A stretch of DNA of 64,000 bases, taken from contig CAWFXB010000002.1 of NCBI GenBank assembly GCA_963819755.1, positions 1 through 64,000 of the forward strand, in the 5' to 3' direction. Positions within the stretch are counted from its first letter, which is position 1. Each line of letters starts with the position of its first letter. Below, one piece after another: positions 56,338 to 64,000 of this stretch. Made by a program: the position numbers and the translations under genes. The notes beneath the pieces were generated by a model. It was not told where the DNA came from, made no database searches, and saw only the letters and a program-made list of their open reading frames with translations. The DNA is from VRUE01 sp963819755 (lineage in GTDB: Bacteria > Actinomycetota > Thermoleophilia > Solirubrobacterales > 70-9).

Positions 56338-57933
56338 CTAGAGCGGCTTCAGACGGGTCTTTTCGACCCGGGCGAGCTTGCGTTTGAGGCGTTTGAATTC
56401 CGCCTCCTCGGTGGGCGTGCGTTTGTGGCCGCTGAAGGCGAGGTTCCTCTTCTCCAGCGGATCGGTCTTCAGGTCGTACATCTCCCACTGCGGCCGTTTG
56501 CGGCCCTTCGCGTCGTAGTACTTGGCCAGCTTCCAGCGCCCTTCGCGGATGCTGACGATGTGGTTGGGCGCTTTGGGGTAAGGGCGTTTGGACTGGCCCG
56601 ACTGGTAGTCGTCGTAGGTGAAGACGACGTAGTCCTGCGCGGTGCGGTTCGAGGAGGGGTGCAGGACCAGCTTCGAGTAGTCGACCCCCTCCCATTCGGC
56701 TCGGGCGCTTTTCGGCGCCGCCGCGAGGCTGGCCAGAGTCGGCAGGAAGTCGACGTGGGAGACGAGCGCGTCGGTCTTGGCCGGCGCCGGGAACAGCTTC
56801 GGGTTCGAGTAGACGAGCGGGACCCGCGTCGCCTCCTCGTAGAAGTTGAAGTTCTTCTGGCGCAGCCCGCCGTGGGCCAGCCCCATCTCACCGTGGTCGG
56901 CCGTGCGGACCACCAGCGTGTTGTCGAAGAGGCCGGTCTCTTCGAGCTTGTCGAGGACGTTGACCAGATAGCTGTCGGAGGAGCGCATCAGGTTGCCGTA
57001 GAAGTTCAGGTAGTTGCGCCGTTCTTCGGCGTTTTCCGGCTTCCCGGTGAGGTTGAAGATGCGCAGGAATTCGGCCTGGACCGAGGGCTTGGTCGCGAGG
57101 TCTTCGTCCCAGGTCTCCGGTTCGTGGATGTTCCCCGTCAGCCAGGTGTCGTCGTAACCGGCTTCCTTGAAGGTTTTGCTCGGGTAGAAGAGGACGTCGT
57201 GAGGGTTGACCACCGAGATCACCATGAAGAAGGGCTGCTCCTGGGCGGCGTTCGAGCCGAGGTACTGGAGCGCGCCTTCGGCCACCCCTTCGCCGGTCGA
57301 GTCGATGAAGCGCCCGTCGTTGTCGGGGACGCCGCCGCCGGCCTCGGGGACGCTCTGGTCGGCACCCGCGTCCGGCGGGTTCCAACGGTCGAAACCGTAC
57401 TTTTCGAGATCGGACGGTTTGGCGTTTCCCGGTTCCGCCGGCTTCGCGCAGTGCCACTTGCCCTTGTAGACGACGTGATAGCCGGCCGCCTTCATCACCG
57501 TGGCGAGGTTCTTCAGGTCCACCGGCAGGTCCACCTGCGGGTTCTTCGGCGGTTCCATGTCTTCCTCGAGCGTGTATTTGACGCCGTGCTGGGCGGGGAA
57601 GTAACCGCTCATCAGGGTCGAGCGCGCCGGCGAGCACATGCAGGCGTTGGTGAAGGCGCGTTCGAAGCTGAGGCCGTGGCGCCGGAGGCGCCTCATCCCG
57701 GGCAGGTTCTGGCGCAGCCAGTTCGGCGGGAAGTGCTGGATCGCCCGCTCCTGGTCGGTGAGGAAGAGGACGATGTTCATCCCGGCGACATCACGCCGCG
57801 TTCCCTTCGCCGCGGCGAGCGCCCCCTCGACGCCGGCGCCCTGCGCCAGCAGCGCCGCGGCGGCCGCGGTTGCCCCGGATCCGATCAGCTCCTTGCGGGT
57901 AAGCCCGCCCTCGCGCTTGTCGGTTCGACTCAT
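56338..57933 (-). CDS. Sulfatase (formylglycine type), Tat-like signal
   Basis: This 531-residue arylsulfatase/choline-sulfatase family enzyme has the modification motif C-S-P-A-R (in CMCSPARSTLMSG), a metal site NIVLFLTDQ, KGKWH, and TADHGEMGLAHG. The Cys is oxidised to formylglycine in active family members and attacks sulfate esters. The N-terminus (LTRKELIGSGATAAAAALLAQG) looks like a Tat-type signal with Arg-Lys in place of Arg-Arg. ATG at 57933 follows GGAGGAACAA and overlaps the stop of the beta-propeller gene by ATGA, so it is the third gene of a coupled operon. The C-terminal RWKLAKYYD...YDLKTDPLEKRNLA is also typical. The substrate is unknown. Confidence 0.93.
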   Translation of the reverse strand: MSRTDKREGGLTRKELIGSGATAAAAALLAQGAGVEGALAAAKGTRRDVAGMNIVLFLTDQERAIQHFPPNWLRQNLPGMRRLRRHGLSFERAFTNACMCSPARSTLMSGYFPAQHGVKYTLEEDMEPPKNPQVDLPVDLKNLATVMKAAGYHVVYKGKWHCAKPAEPGNAKPSDLEKYGFDRWNPPDAGADQSVPEAGGGVPDNDGRFIDSTGEGVAEGALQYLGSNAAQEQPFFMVISVVNPHDVLFYPSKTFKEAGYDDTWLTGNIHEPETWDEDLATKPSVQAEFLRIFNLTGKPENAEERRNYLNFYGNLMRSSDSYLVNVLDKLEETGLFDNTLVVRTADHGEMGLAHGGLRQKNFNFYEEATRVPLVYSNPKLFPAPAKTDALVSHVDFLPTLASLAAAPKSARAEWEGVDYSKLVLHPSSNRTAQDYVVFTYDDYQSGQSKRPYPKAPNHIVSIREGRWKLAKYYDAKGRKRPQWEMYDLKTDPLEKRNLAFSGHKRTPTEEAEFKRLKRKLARVEKTRLKPL

Positions 57934-59360
57934 TTGTTCCTCCGGAAGATGTCGACGGCGTTGCTGCCGAACGAGGTCGAGTAGAGATAGCGGCCGTTGG
58001 GACTGAGCGCGATCGAGCTGACGCCGCTCAGGGCCCGCGCCTGCGTGCAGCCGGGAACCGAGCGCGGGGCGAGGCAACCGGGACGACCGGGCTTCTGGAC
58101 GACCACGCCCGAGCTGCTGCTCCGTTCGAGGACGTCGATCGCACCGGTGGCAAATGCCGCCGCGTAGACGTTTTCCCCATCCGGCGAGACGGCGAGCCCC
58201 TCGGGCGAGCTCATCGCGCGGCCGAAGGAGCAGCCGACGGCGCGCAGCCAGACCAGGCAACCGGTCGTGCCTTCCTTCTGCGCGAGGTTGCCGGAGGAAG
58301 CCGAGCGGGTGAAGGAGGTGACGCTGTTGCTGAACAGCGAGGTCACATAGGCATCGGCGTCGTCGGGACTGATCGCGACCGCGTTCGCGCCGTTCAGTTC
58401 CACCCCTGTGGTGCAACCGGTGAGCGCCACGTCGACGATGCAGCCGCTGCCGCCGCTCGCCTGGGTCAGCGCGCCGGTCGACGGATCGCGCCCGAGCACG
58501 ACCACGGCGCTGGACAGTGCCGTGGCGACGTAGACGCTCTTGCCGTCGGCGCTGATCGCCATCCCCTCCGGCGCCCCCAGGGCGAGACCGGGAGCGCAGC
58601 CGCTCGTCGCCGCGGCGATGCAGCCCGCACTGCCGCTCGGCTGGCTGAGCGCGCCGCTGGACGGATCGCGGTTGAAGACCGCCACCGCGTTGCCGAAGAA
58701 CGAGCCGGCGTAGACGTTCTTGCCGTCGGGGCTGACGACGACGACGTCGGGCCCGAGCAGCGCCGTGCCGGTCGCGCAACCGGGAAGCGGCACGCCCGAG
58801 ATGCAGCCCGCCGCACCGGGGAGCTGGCGCAGCGCGCCGGTCGAGCGATTGCGCTGGAAGGCGGTGACGGCGTTGCTCCCCCGCGAGGTGACGTAGACGT
58901 TGCGGCCGTTGGGGCTGACCGCGACCGAGTTCGGCCCGTTGAGCCCCACCGCTTTTCCGCATTCGAAGGCGCCTTTCGCCGCCACGCACCCACTGGTCCC
59001 GCTCGGCTGGCCGAGCGCACCGGTCTTCGGGTTGCGCCGGAACACGGCGATCGCGTTGCTGCGCGAGGAAGCCACGTAGACGTTCTTGCCGTCGGCGCTG
59101 ACGGCGATCGCGCGAGAGCCCATGAACGGGCCCGGACCTTCGAGAGCACGTGCGGTCCCACATCCCCTGGTGGGCGCCGTGCGATCGACCAGGCATCCGC
59201 GCGCGCCCGGAAGCTGGGTCAGCGTGCCCGGTTCAGGCCCCTGGTGACCTTTTTGCGGAGCGTGCTGCTGTGCCGGTGCCGCGAGCGCGGTCGCCGGCAG
59301 CGCCAACGCCACGACGGCCGCCAGACTGGCGAAACGGCGGCGTGCGAAGTCAGAGGTCAC
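57930..59360 (-). CDS. Secreted beta-propeller (lactonase-like fold) protein
   Basis: From GTG at 59360 the protein is 476 residues with a signal peptide (FASLAAVVALALPATALAA). TTG at 59396 is an alternative start. It has seven or so repeats of about 50 residues, each built on SPDGKNVYVAS...NAVAVFxRDPxTGALxQ and a Cys pair (GCI...GC). This Cys-rich YVTN/lactonase-like propeller is common in Solirubrobacterales. There are no lactonase catalytic residues that I can point to. The gene sits between the FGE-like and sulfatase genes and overlaps the latter by 4 bases. A binding or scaffold role outside the cell is the best guess. Confidence 0.85.
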   Translation of the reverse strand: MTSDFARRRFASLAAVVALALPATALAAPAQQHAPQKGHQGPEPGTLTQLPGARGCLVDRTAPTRGCGTARALEGPGPFMGSRAIAVSADGKNVYVASSRSNAIAVFRRNPKTGALGQPSGTSGCVAAKGAFECGKAVGLNGPNSVAVSPNGRNVYVTSRGSNAVTAFQRNRSTGALRQLPGAAGCISGVPLPGCATGTALLGPDVVVVSPDGKNVYAGSFFGNAVAVFNRDPSSGALSQPSGSAGCIAAATSGCAPGLALGAPEGMAISADGKSVYVATALSSAVVVLGRDPSTGALTQASGGSGCIVDVALTGCTTGVELNGANAVAISPDDADAYVTSLFSNSVTSFTRSASSGNLAQKEGTTGCLVWLRAVGCSFGRAMSSPEGLAVSPDGENVYAAAFATGAIDVLERSSSSGVVVQKPGRPGCLAPRSVPGCTQARALSGVSSIALSPNGRYLYSTSFGSNAVDIFRRNK

Positions 59361-59400
59361 TCGTAACGGAGCGTATTCCGCCCCGCGGACAGGCAAGGGA

Positions 59401-60690
59401 CTACTGGGGCAGTCCCTTGCCCACCTTCAGATTGCCGAGCACGCCGATGCGGATTCCCAGCCACGGGTAGGTCGCGTTGTAGAAAGTGTTGTCCTGCGGC
59501 TGCAGGCCGACCGCCGAGAGCCAGAGCTGGTAGACGGGGGCGTTGGCGATGCCGCCGTGCAGGCGACGCCAGACACGGTGCCCCTTCGCGCCGAACGGCG
59601 GCGGGGTGATCGTGTCGGTCCACTCGACCGCGTTGCCGCCCTGGTCGAGCGTCCCCCATGGCGACGTGGTCTTCGCCTGGCCGACCGTGCTGAGACTGCC
59701 CTGGTAGGCCTTGGCGTAGGCGCTCGGCGCGATCCCGAACGGGTTCACGCTGGAGCATTCTTCGCTGCCGAAGGACGCGGGGCACCAACTCGGGGCAGGC
59801 ACGCCGGAGGCGTGGAAGGTCGCCAGCGGCTGGGTCGAGGCGTTGGTGACGTCGCCGGTCGTCGGGTCGAGCGTCGCCGGCTTGGGCTCGCTCGCCGCTT
59901 CGTCTTCGGTTTCGAATTCGCCGGGATTGGTCGGGTACTTCCAGTAGGAGTACTTGCCTTCGCCGCTGGGGTCGAAGTAGGCCGCCTTGATCCACTCGTT
60001 CTGGCTGGGGACGACGAAGCCGGACTTGTGCGAGCGGGTCATCGCCCGTTCGGTCATGTCGTACATCCCCCGCTCGGTCACCCGCGAGAGCCGGACGCGA
60101 TAGGTGACGTAGCGAAAGCCGCCTTCGCGGCTCGCCTTCTTGGAAAGCACTCGGCCGTTGTAGAGGGAGTTGACGAAGCGCGCCGAGCGCAGGAAGTTGG
60201 CGAAGCCGTAGGGCTTGTCGGCCCATTCCGGTGAGGCGACCGAGTAGTGGCGGCCCTTGCCCACGCTTGCGGCGAAGTCGATCTGGCCGTACTTGGGCCA
60301 GCCGATCGAGCTCTCGTTCGGGCTGTAGAGCTTGTGCCTGTTGCTGCCGGTCGGGTCGACCGTGTTGAGGAACGCCACCCACTGGGCGACCGTGACCTCG
60401 AGCTGACCGATGCCGTAGCCGTATTTCACGCCGCCGACCATCTGGCAGGGAGGCGTGTGCGCTTCCTGCGGCGCTTCTTTGCAGGAGCGGTAGACGGCGT
60501 CTTTGAAGGGGGTGATCCCGACCGAGGGGTTCCCCGGCGCGCCAACTTTGACGGTTTTCAGCGTCAGGATCGACGGCGCCGGCGCGGCATGCGACATCGC
60601 CGGCCCGGCAAGCGCCGCCGTCGCGATGAAGATCAGCGCCGCGAAGAGGCGGGTGTGCAGGGCAGCGAGCGAGGCATGGCGAGTTGGCAT
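59401..60690 (-). CDS. Secreted FGE/SUMF1-fold protein lacking the catalytic Cys pair
   Basis: This 429-residue protein has a signal peptide (LFAALIFIATAALAGPAMSHA) and then the formylglycine-generating-enzyme fold: VGGVKYGYGIGQLEVTVAQWVAFLN, SGFVVPSQNEWIKAAYFDPSG and GTLDQGGNAVEWTDT. In true FGE the copper/thiol Cys pair lies in the last strand region after RGG. Here that part reads RRLHGGIANAPVYQLWLSAVG without Cys. The protein is therefore likely not an active FGE, although it is encoded two genes ahead of a CSPAR sulfatase. Four Cys elsewhere could form disulfides. It is the first gene of the operon. Confidence 0.82.
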   Translation of the reverse strand: MPTRHASLAALHTRLFAALIFIATAALAGPAMSHAAPAPSILTLKTVKVGAPGNPSVGITPFKDAVYRSCKEAPQEAHTPPCQMVGGVKYGYGIGQLEVTVAQWVAFLNTVDPTGSNRHKLYSPNESSIGWPKYGQIDFAASVGKGRHYSVASPEWADKPYGFANFLRSARFVNSLYNGRVLSKKASREGGFRYVTYRVRLSRVTERGMYDMTERAMTRSHKSGFVVPSQNEWIKAAYFDPSGEGKYSYWKYPTNPGEFETEDEAASEPKPATLDPTTGDVTNASTQPLATFHASGVPAPSWCPASFGSEECSSVNPFGIAPSAYAKAYQGSLSTVGQAKTTSPWGTLDQGGNAVEWTDTITPPPFGAKGHRVWRRLHGGIANAPVYQLWLSAVGLQPQDNTFYNATYPWLGIRIGVLGNLKVGKGLPQ

Positions 60691-60811
60691 CTTGTCCTAT
60701 CGACCAGAGTCGGCGATGCGTTAACCGGGGTGTCCTTTTAGCGGTGTCCCGTTCGTCTCTAGGCTGGGTGGTCGAATGGCGGCCGCCGAGAACCTGACCT
60801 AGGAGGCTCCG

Positions 60812-61157
60812 ATGCAATACATGCTGTTGATCTACTCGGGCGATTCGATGAACGAGTTCGGGAAGCTCCCCGAGGACGAGCAGAAAGCGGTGCTCGGCGA
60901 GTACTACGCGATCTCCGAGCTGCCGGGCGTCGTGGGCGGCGACCAGCTGCAGCCGGCCGACACCGCGACCACGGTCCGGGTCGAGGGCGGACAGGCGCTG
61001 ACCACCGACGGTCCCTTTGCGGCGACCAAGGAGGTCCTCGGCGGCTACTACCTGCTCGAAGGCCGGCGATCTCGACGCGGCGCTGGAGGTCGCGGGACGG
61101 ATCCCGGCCGCGCGGATGGGCGGCGCGATCGAGGTGCGCCCGGTGGTGGAGCGCTGA
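60812..61157 (+). pseudogene. DGPF/YCII-like protein, frameshifted near its C-terminus
   Basis: ATG at 60812 follows AGGAGGCTCCG, a strong ribosome site. It reads M-Q-Y-M-L-L-I-Y and holds the DGPF motif in TTDGPFAATKEVLGGYYLLE. At about 61060 one extra base in GAAGGCCGGCGAT breaks the family's ending. The adjacent frame continues AGDLDAALEVAGRIPAARMGG and finishes VVER followed by a TGA at 61155-61157. As written, the first frame instead stays open into the sigma factor gene, making a 501-residue fusion. DGPF proteins are the usual partner of ECF42 sigma factors. Confidence 0.78.
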
Positions 61158-62317
61158 TCGAGCGCGTCTTCAGAGAGGAGTGGGGACGCGTCCTCGCCAC
61201 CCTGATCGGCTTCCTCGGCGACTTCGACCGCGCCGAGGAAGCCACCCAGTCCGCCTTCGCGGCGGCGGCGGAGCGCTGGCCGCGGGACGGCACTCCCGCC
61301 AACCCCCGCGCCTGGCTGATCGCGACCGCCCGCAACCAGGCGATCGACCGCGTCCGCCGCGAGCGGACCCTGGCGAGCAAGGCCCCGCTGCTCGAGGCGC
61401 CTGAGGCCGTGGACGAGAACCTCGAAGACTCGGCCTTCCCCGACGAGCGGCTGGAGCTGATCTTCACCTGCTGCCACCCGGCGCTCGGCACCGAGGCGCA
61501 GGTGGCCCTGGCGCTGCGGACGCTGGGCGGGATGGCGACGGCCGAGATCGCCAGAGCCTTCCTCGTCCCCGAGGCGACGATGTCCAAGCGCCTGGTCCGG
61601 GCGAAAAGGAAGATCAGGACGGCGGGGATCCCCTTCCGAGTGCCGCCCGACCACCTGCTTCCCGACCGTCTGACGATGGTGCTCGCGACGATCTACCTGA
61701 TCTTCAACGAGGGCTACGGCGGCCGCAACGACCTGGCCGCCGAGGCGATCTGGCTCGGCGGCGCGCTGGTCGAGCTGATGCCCGACGAGCCCGAGGCCCA
61801 CGCCCTGCTGGCCCTGATGCAGCTCAGCGACTGCCGCCGCGACGCCCGCTTCGCCGACGGCTCCCTGGTCCTCCTCGCCGACCAAGACCGCTCGCTCTGG
61901 GACCAAGATCAGATCGAGCGAGGCCGCTCGGCCCTGGACCGCTGCCTCGCCCTCGGAGGCCGCGGCGAGTACGCACTGCAAGCGGCGATCGCATCCCTCC
62001 ACCTCGAGGACCCCCAGGACTGGCCCCAAATCGCCGCCTTATACAAAGAGCTCTCCCGCCTCACCGGCTCCAAGGTGGTGGAGCTGAACCGCGCCGTAGC
62101 CATCGCCGAAACAGGCCAGGTCGACCAAGCCTTGGAGCTAGTGGAGAGCTTGGACCTGGAGACCTACCCCCACTTCCACTCCACGCGAGCGGAGCTCCTG
62201 CGCCGACTGGGTCGAGCCGACGAGTCCCAAGCCGCCTACGAGACGGCGATAGCGCTGGTCCCGTCCCAGCCCGAGCGCGAGTTCCTGGAGCGGCGACGGG
62301 ACGAGCTTGGTGCCTGA
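61154..62317 (+). CDS. ECF42-type RNA polymerase sigma factor
   Basis: The sigma region 2 reads VFREEWGRVLATLIGFLGDFDRAEEATQSAF with WLIATARNQAIDRVRRER, and region 4 reads LALRTLGGMATAEIARAFLVPEATMSKRLVRAKRKI. Next comes the long C-terminal extension of the ECF42 group, with a conserved FNEGYGG segment, SDCRRDARFADGSLVLLADQDRSLWD and TPR-like helices to the end. The normal start would be near 61154 (a CTG overlapping the DGPF gene's TGA). No ATG or GTG is in frame there, and the frameshift upstream joins it to the DGPF gene. Targets and signal are unknown; ECF42 factors usually work with the DGPF partner. Confidence 0.88.
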   Translation: MIERVFREEWGRVLATLIGFLGDFDRAEEATQSAFAAAAERWPRDGTPANPRAWLIATARNQAIDRVRRERTLASKAPLLEAPEAVDENLEDSAFPDERLELIFTCCHPALGTEAQVALALRTLGGMATAEIARAFLVPEATMSKRLVRAKRKIRTAGIPFRVPPDHLLPDRLTMVLATIYLIFNEGYGGRNDLAAEAIWLGGALVELMPDEPEAHALLALMQLSDCRRDARFADGSLVLLADQDRSLWDQDQIERGRSALDRCLALGGRGEYALQAAIASLHLEDPQDWPQIAALYKELSRLTGSKVVELNRAVAIAETGQVDQALELVESLDLETYPHFHSTRAELLRRLGRADESQAAYETAIALVPSQPEREFLERRRDELGA

Positions 62318-62330
62318 ACGTCCTTTAGGA

Positions 62331-62376
62331 ATGGGGACGCCGGACTTGAACCGGCGGCACCTGGACCACAACCAAG
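62331..62376 (-). tRNA. tRNA-His 3' fragment (anticodon GTG), probable attachment site
   Basis: On the minus strand this reads as an anticodon stem-loop CTTGG-TTGTGGT-CCAGG (anticodon GTG at 62367-62369), a variable TGCC, a T arm GCCGG-TTCAAGT-CCGGC, and an acceptor strand GTCCCCA. The 5' half is missing: no TGGGGAC acceptor partner or D arm precedes it. A 3'-terminal tRNA piece of this size is the typical scar left at the far end of an element integrated into a tRNA gene. It is not a working tRNA. Confidence 0.72.
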
Positions 62377-62382
62377 GAAAGC

Positions 62383-62592
62383 CACAAGCAGCTCCTGAGC
62401 AAGAAAAGTTTGGTGATCAGCAGCGTTTAATAGGACGCCACAAGCGCCGACCCCTAACCGGATATGTGTAGAGATGCGCTGATATGTCCGATTCGGGCAC
62501 CCCTGACAAGTGGGTAAAATTTGGGGGCGGTTGCAAGTCCTCCGGCGCATAGGGTCGCTGATCGGTTGCAGCGCGATGCGGCTTCGTATCGA
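62383..62592. other. Non-coding start of the lower-GC segment
   Basis: Between the tRNA fragment and the first gene lie about 210 bases with lower GC than the chromosome to the left. I see no gene, terminator or clear repeat in it. Confidence 0.5.
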
Positions 62593-63114
62593 TCAGGCCG
62601 AACCGACACAACGAGCAAGATCGGCAACAAACTCTGGAGCGAGAAAGACATCAATCACCTCTCGCACCCCCCAAACGCGGTCAGACCCCGCGAGGACTGG
62701 AAAGTGCACACGATCGCGCAAGGGATCAGGTTGAAAGACGTTGAGATGGGCACCAATTGAGGCCAGATTGGGCCCAGGACGCTCCCGATCAAGGTCGTAT
62801 CGCACAAGACATACAGGCTCATCCGGTGCGAATTGCACGCCGCGAACGTTTAGGCCGATGCTGCTCTTCCACAAGACCGAATCGCCAGTCGCGGGATCTC
62901 GTCGAATGGTCCAGGCAAGGTGCAGGGTCCACCTTCCCGTGGCTCCGTAATCATTAATTGAAATCGGAGCTGAATTTCGGACCTCAAGAACCTCGATTCC
63001 ATCCTCCTTCTCTAGAGACTCCCGAAAGCCACCAGGAAGATTGTGATGACGAAGCGCTTTTGAGGCCTCACGTATATAAGGACGGGCCTCCGGATGTGCA
63101 GATCTCGATGCCAT
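62593..63114 (-). CDS. Unknown protein downstream of a restriction-modification gene
   Basis: This 173-residue protein has no family I recognise. It is cytosolic-looking, with a beta-rich middle (GRWTLHLAWTIRRDPATGDSVLW...SSIGLNVRG) and LVRYDLDRERPGPNLASIGAHLNVFQP. The last part is V-R-E-V-I-D-V-F-L-A-P-E-F-V-A-D. Its ATG (63112-63114) and the stop of the upstream gene share an edge, so the two are translated together. Codon use is more A/T-rich than in the chromosome genes. A role linked to the R-M enzyme is possible only by position. Confidence 0.7.
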   Translation of the reverse strand: MASRSAHPEARPYIREASKALRHHNLPGGFRESLEKEDGIEVLEVRNSAPISINDYGATGRWTLHLAWTIRRDPATGDSVLWKSSIGLNVRGVQFAPDEPVCLVRYDLDRERPGPNLASIGAHLNVFQPDPLRDRVHFPVLAGSDRVWGVREVIDVFLAPEFVADLARCVGSA

Positions 63115-64000
63115 CAGGCCAAGCGGAGGGTCTCTAACCTGACGATATCCCGTAGGTTTGAGGAGGCGCCGAGAAGGTCCCAGACAAACTCGTCGAGTTC
63201 GGCTCTACGGTCCCGAAAACCTTGGATTCGATCAGTCGCCGTCGACCCTTCAAGCGCCTTACCTATCTGTCGGGCGTAATCCCGCAACGAGCGTAGCTCT
63301 GCCTTAGACAAAGAGGGCCAAGGAAGCTCTGACACGTTGCTGACCGAAACCTCGATCGTCTCATCAGCACGGGGAGAACCTAGACCACGCAACATCCACT
63401 GGTAGAACGAGCTGTTGAGAAGAGCTGCGACACTCTCAAGGTCTTTGGTAGACAGCTCTTCGAAGCGGATTGCATGGACTCCCCTCATAATGGGGACATA
63501 GTGACCCTCAGGATCTGGCACCGCCGCTGGCTCTCGGCCGAACGCCCGTAGCAAGACCTTGGGGCCAAGCAAGGTTGGCAAGTAGCCTCGCTGAAAGTTG
63601 GTCGGCAGTCCCCCTCGGGCCTCAACCTCACTCAGGATGGAAGTGTCTCGAGTCTTAGTTCCATCTTTCTCAAAGGGCAGCAGAATACGGTGCGCAGGGT
63701 CCAACGAACGAAATGGCTCGATCTCACCTCCATACACAAGCTGCGGTAGAAAACGTTCCGGAATTGCCTTTCCGTTGAGCTCTATAGTGCCGCGCGAACC
63801 TTGGTGGCACTCACTTGAAGCAACAACGATGTCGGCAACACGGCCGGGTTTAACACCGGTGCGAACTTCCCCTCCGCTACTACGATTCGTAAGTGGCCGC
63901 AGGTGACGCTGGACCTCGCTAGCGAGCGTCCGCCAACGCACTCGAAATGGAGTCCATCCCTGATCGGCAAGCTCGCCTAGCGCCTCCGCCGTGGCGGTCA
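63114..64000 (-). CDS. C-terminal part of a probable type IIG (Eco57I-like) restriction-modification enzyme
   Basis: The frame is open to the window edge, so the N-terminus is missing; a GTG at 63941 is internal. At least 295 residues are visible. The text ...PQLVYGGEIEPFR..., the GYLPTLLGPKVLLRAFGR block, and VAALLNSSFYQWMLRGLG followed by V-S-E-L-P-W-P and a terminal RAELDEFVWDLLG are the usual features of the target-recognition and C-terminal helical domain of Eco57I/BREX PglX-like methyltransferases (LNS near the DNA-contact loop, LP-x-P, then D-x-x-V-x-x-L). The methyltransferase motifs would lie to the right, outside the window. It shares a transcript with the unknown gene at 62593. Confidence 0.68.
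   Translation of the reverse strand, partial: TATAEALGELADQGWTPFRVRWRTLASEVQRHLRPLTNRSSGGEVRTGVKPGRVADIVVASSECHQGSRGTIELNGKAIPERFLPQLVYGGEIEPFRSLDPAHRILLPFEKDGTKTRDTSILSEVEARGGLPTNFQRGYLPTLLGPKVLLRAFGREPAAVPDPEGHYVPIMRGVHAIRFEELSTKDLESVAALLNSSFYQWMLRGLGSPRADETIEVSVSNVSELPWPSLSKAELRSLRDYARQIGKALEGSTATDRIQGFRDRRAELDEFVWDLLGASSNLRDIVRLETLRLA

Noticed and set aside
59401..60690. Calling this gene the activating formylglycine-generating enzyme of the neighbouring sulfatase
   Set aside because: The fold is right but the Cys pair of the catalytic strand is absent and the protein has a signal peptide.
62331..62420. Complete functional tRNA-His
   Set aside because: No D arm and no 5' acceptor strand complementary to GTCCCCA upstream of the anticodon arm.

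Overview
The window is high-GC DNA that reads like an actinobacterium, most likely of the Thermoleophilia/Solirubrobacterales type. The signs are GTG and TTG starts, a PucR-type regulator, secreted proteins with an A-Y-F-T-T signal-peptide junction, a Cys-rich beta-propeller, an ECF42 sigma factor with a DGPF partner, and a PptT/PptH pair. The taxon is inferred from gene style; no 16S or other marker gene is present.

Region 1 (1-40.05 kb, minus strand) is one biosynthetic operon. In transcription order it holds a LmbU-like regulator (39447-40046), an acyl-CoA carboxylase beta subunit (37951-39393), a PptH-like phosphopantetheinyl hydrolase (37092-37934), a PptT-like phosphopantetheinyl transferase (36446-37099), a giant type I modular polyketide synthase (82-36371) and the first 29 codons of the next PKS (1-89). 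The giant PKS starts at a TTG. It has a KSQ loading module and six extension modules without any internal gene boundary, about 12,100 residues if it is one polypeptide. Modules 1, 2, 4 and 5 are KS-AT-DH-KR-ACP; modules 3 and 6 add an ER. It ends in a C-terminal docking domain whose stop overlaps the start of the next PKS. Modules are strongly homogenised at DNA level. Module 4 and the first half of the module 5 KS carry a cluster of indels and one in-frame TGA, all between about 10.9 and 15.4 kb. This is either decay or an assembly/consensus fault. Carboxylase, PPTase and PPT hydrolase would supply extender units and control ACP loading.

Region 2 (40.25-62.3 kb) is ordinary chromosomal material. 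It holds a PucR-type regulator; three secreted proteins (the first frameshifted, the last with Ig-like repeats); a fatty acid desaturase; a formaldehyde-to-CO2 pair (class III alcohol dehydrogenase and formate dehydrogenase); a STAND-like TPR ATPase with a degenerate P-loop; glutamate decarboxylase; two PIN toxin-antitoxin pairs with visible operators; a YegP-like protein; an MDR-family quinone reductase; a membrane-anchored unknown; a translationally coupled FGE-like / beta-propeller / sulfatase operon; and a DGPF protein joined by a frameshift to an ECF42 sigma factor.

Region 3 (62.33-64.0 kb) begins at a 3' fragment of a tRNA-His gene (anticodon arm to acceptor end, no 5' half). To its right GC drops and two minus-strand genes follow, an unknown and the C-terminal part of a probable type IIG/Eco57I-like restriction-modification enzyme. 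This looks like the end of an integrated element that continues past the window.
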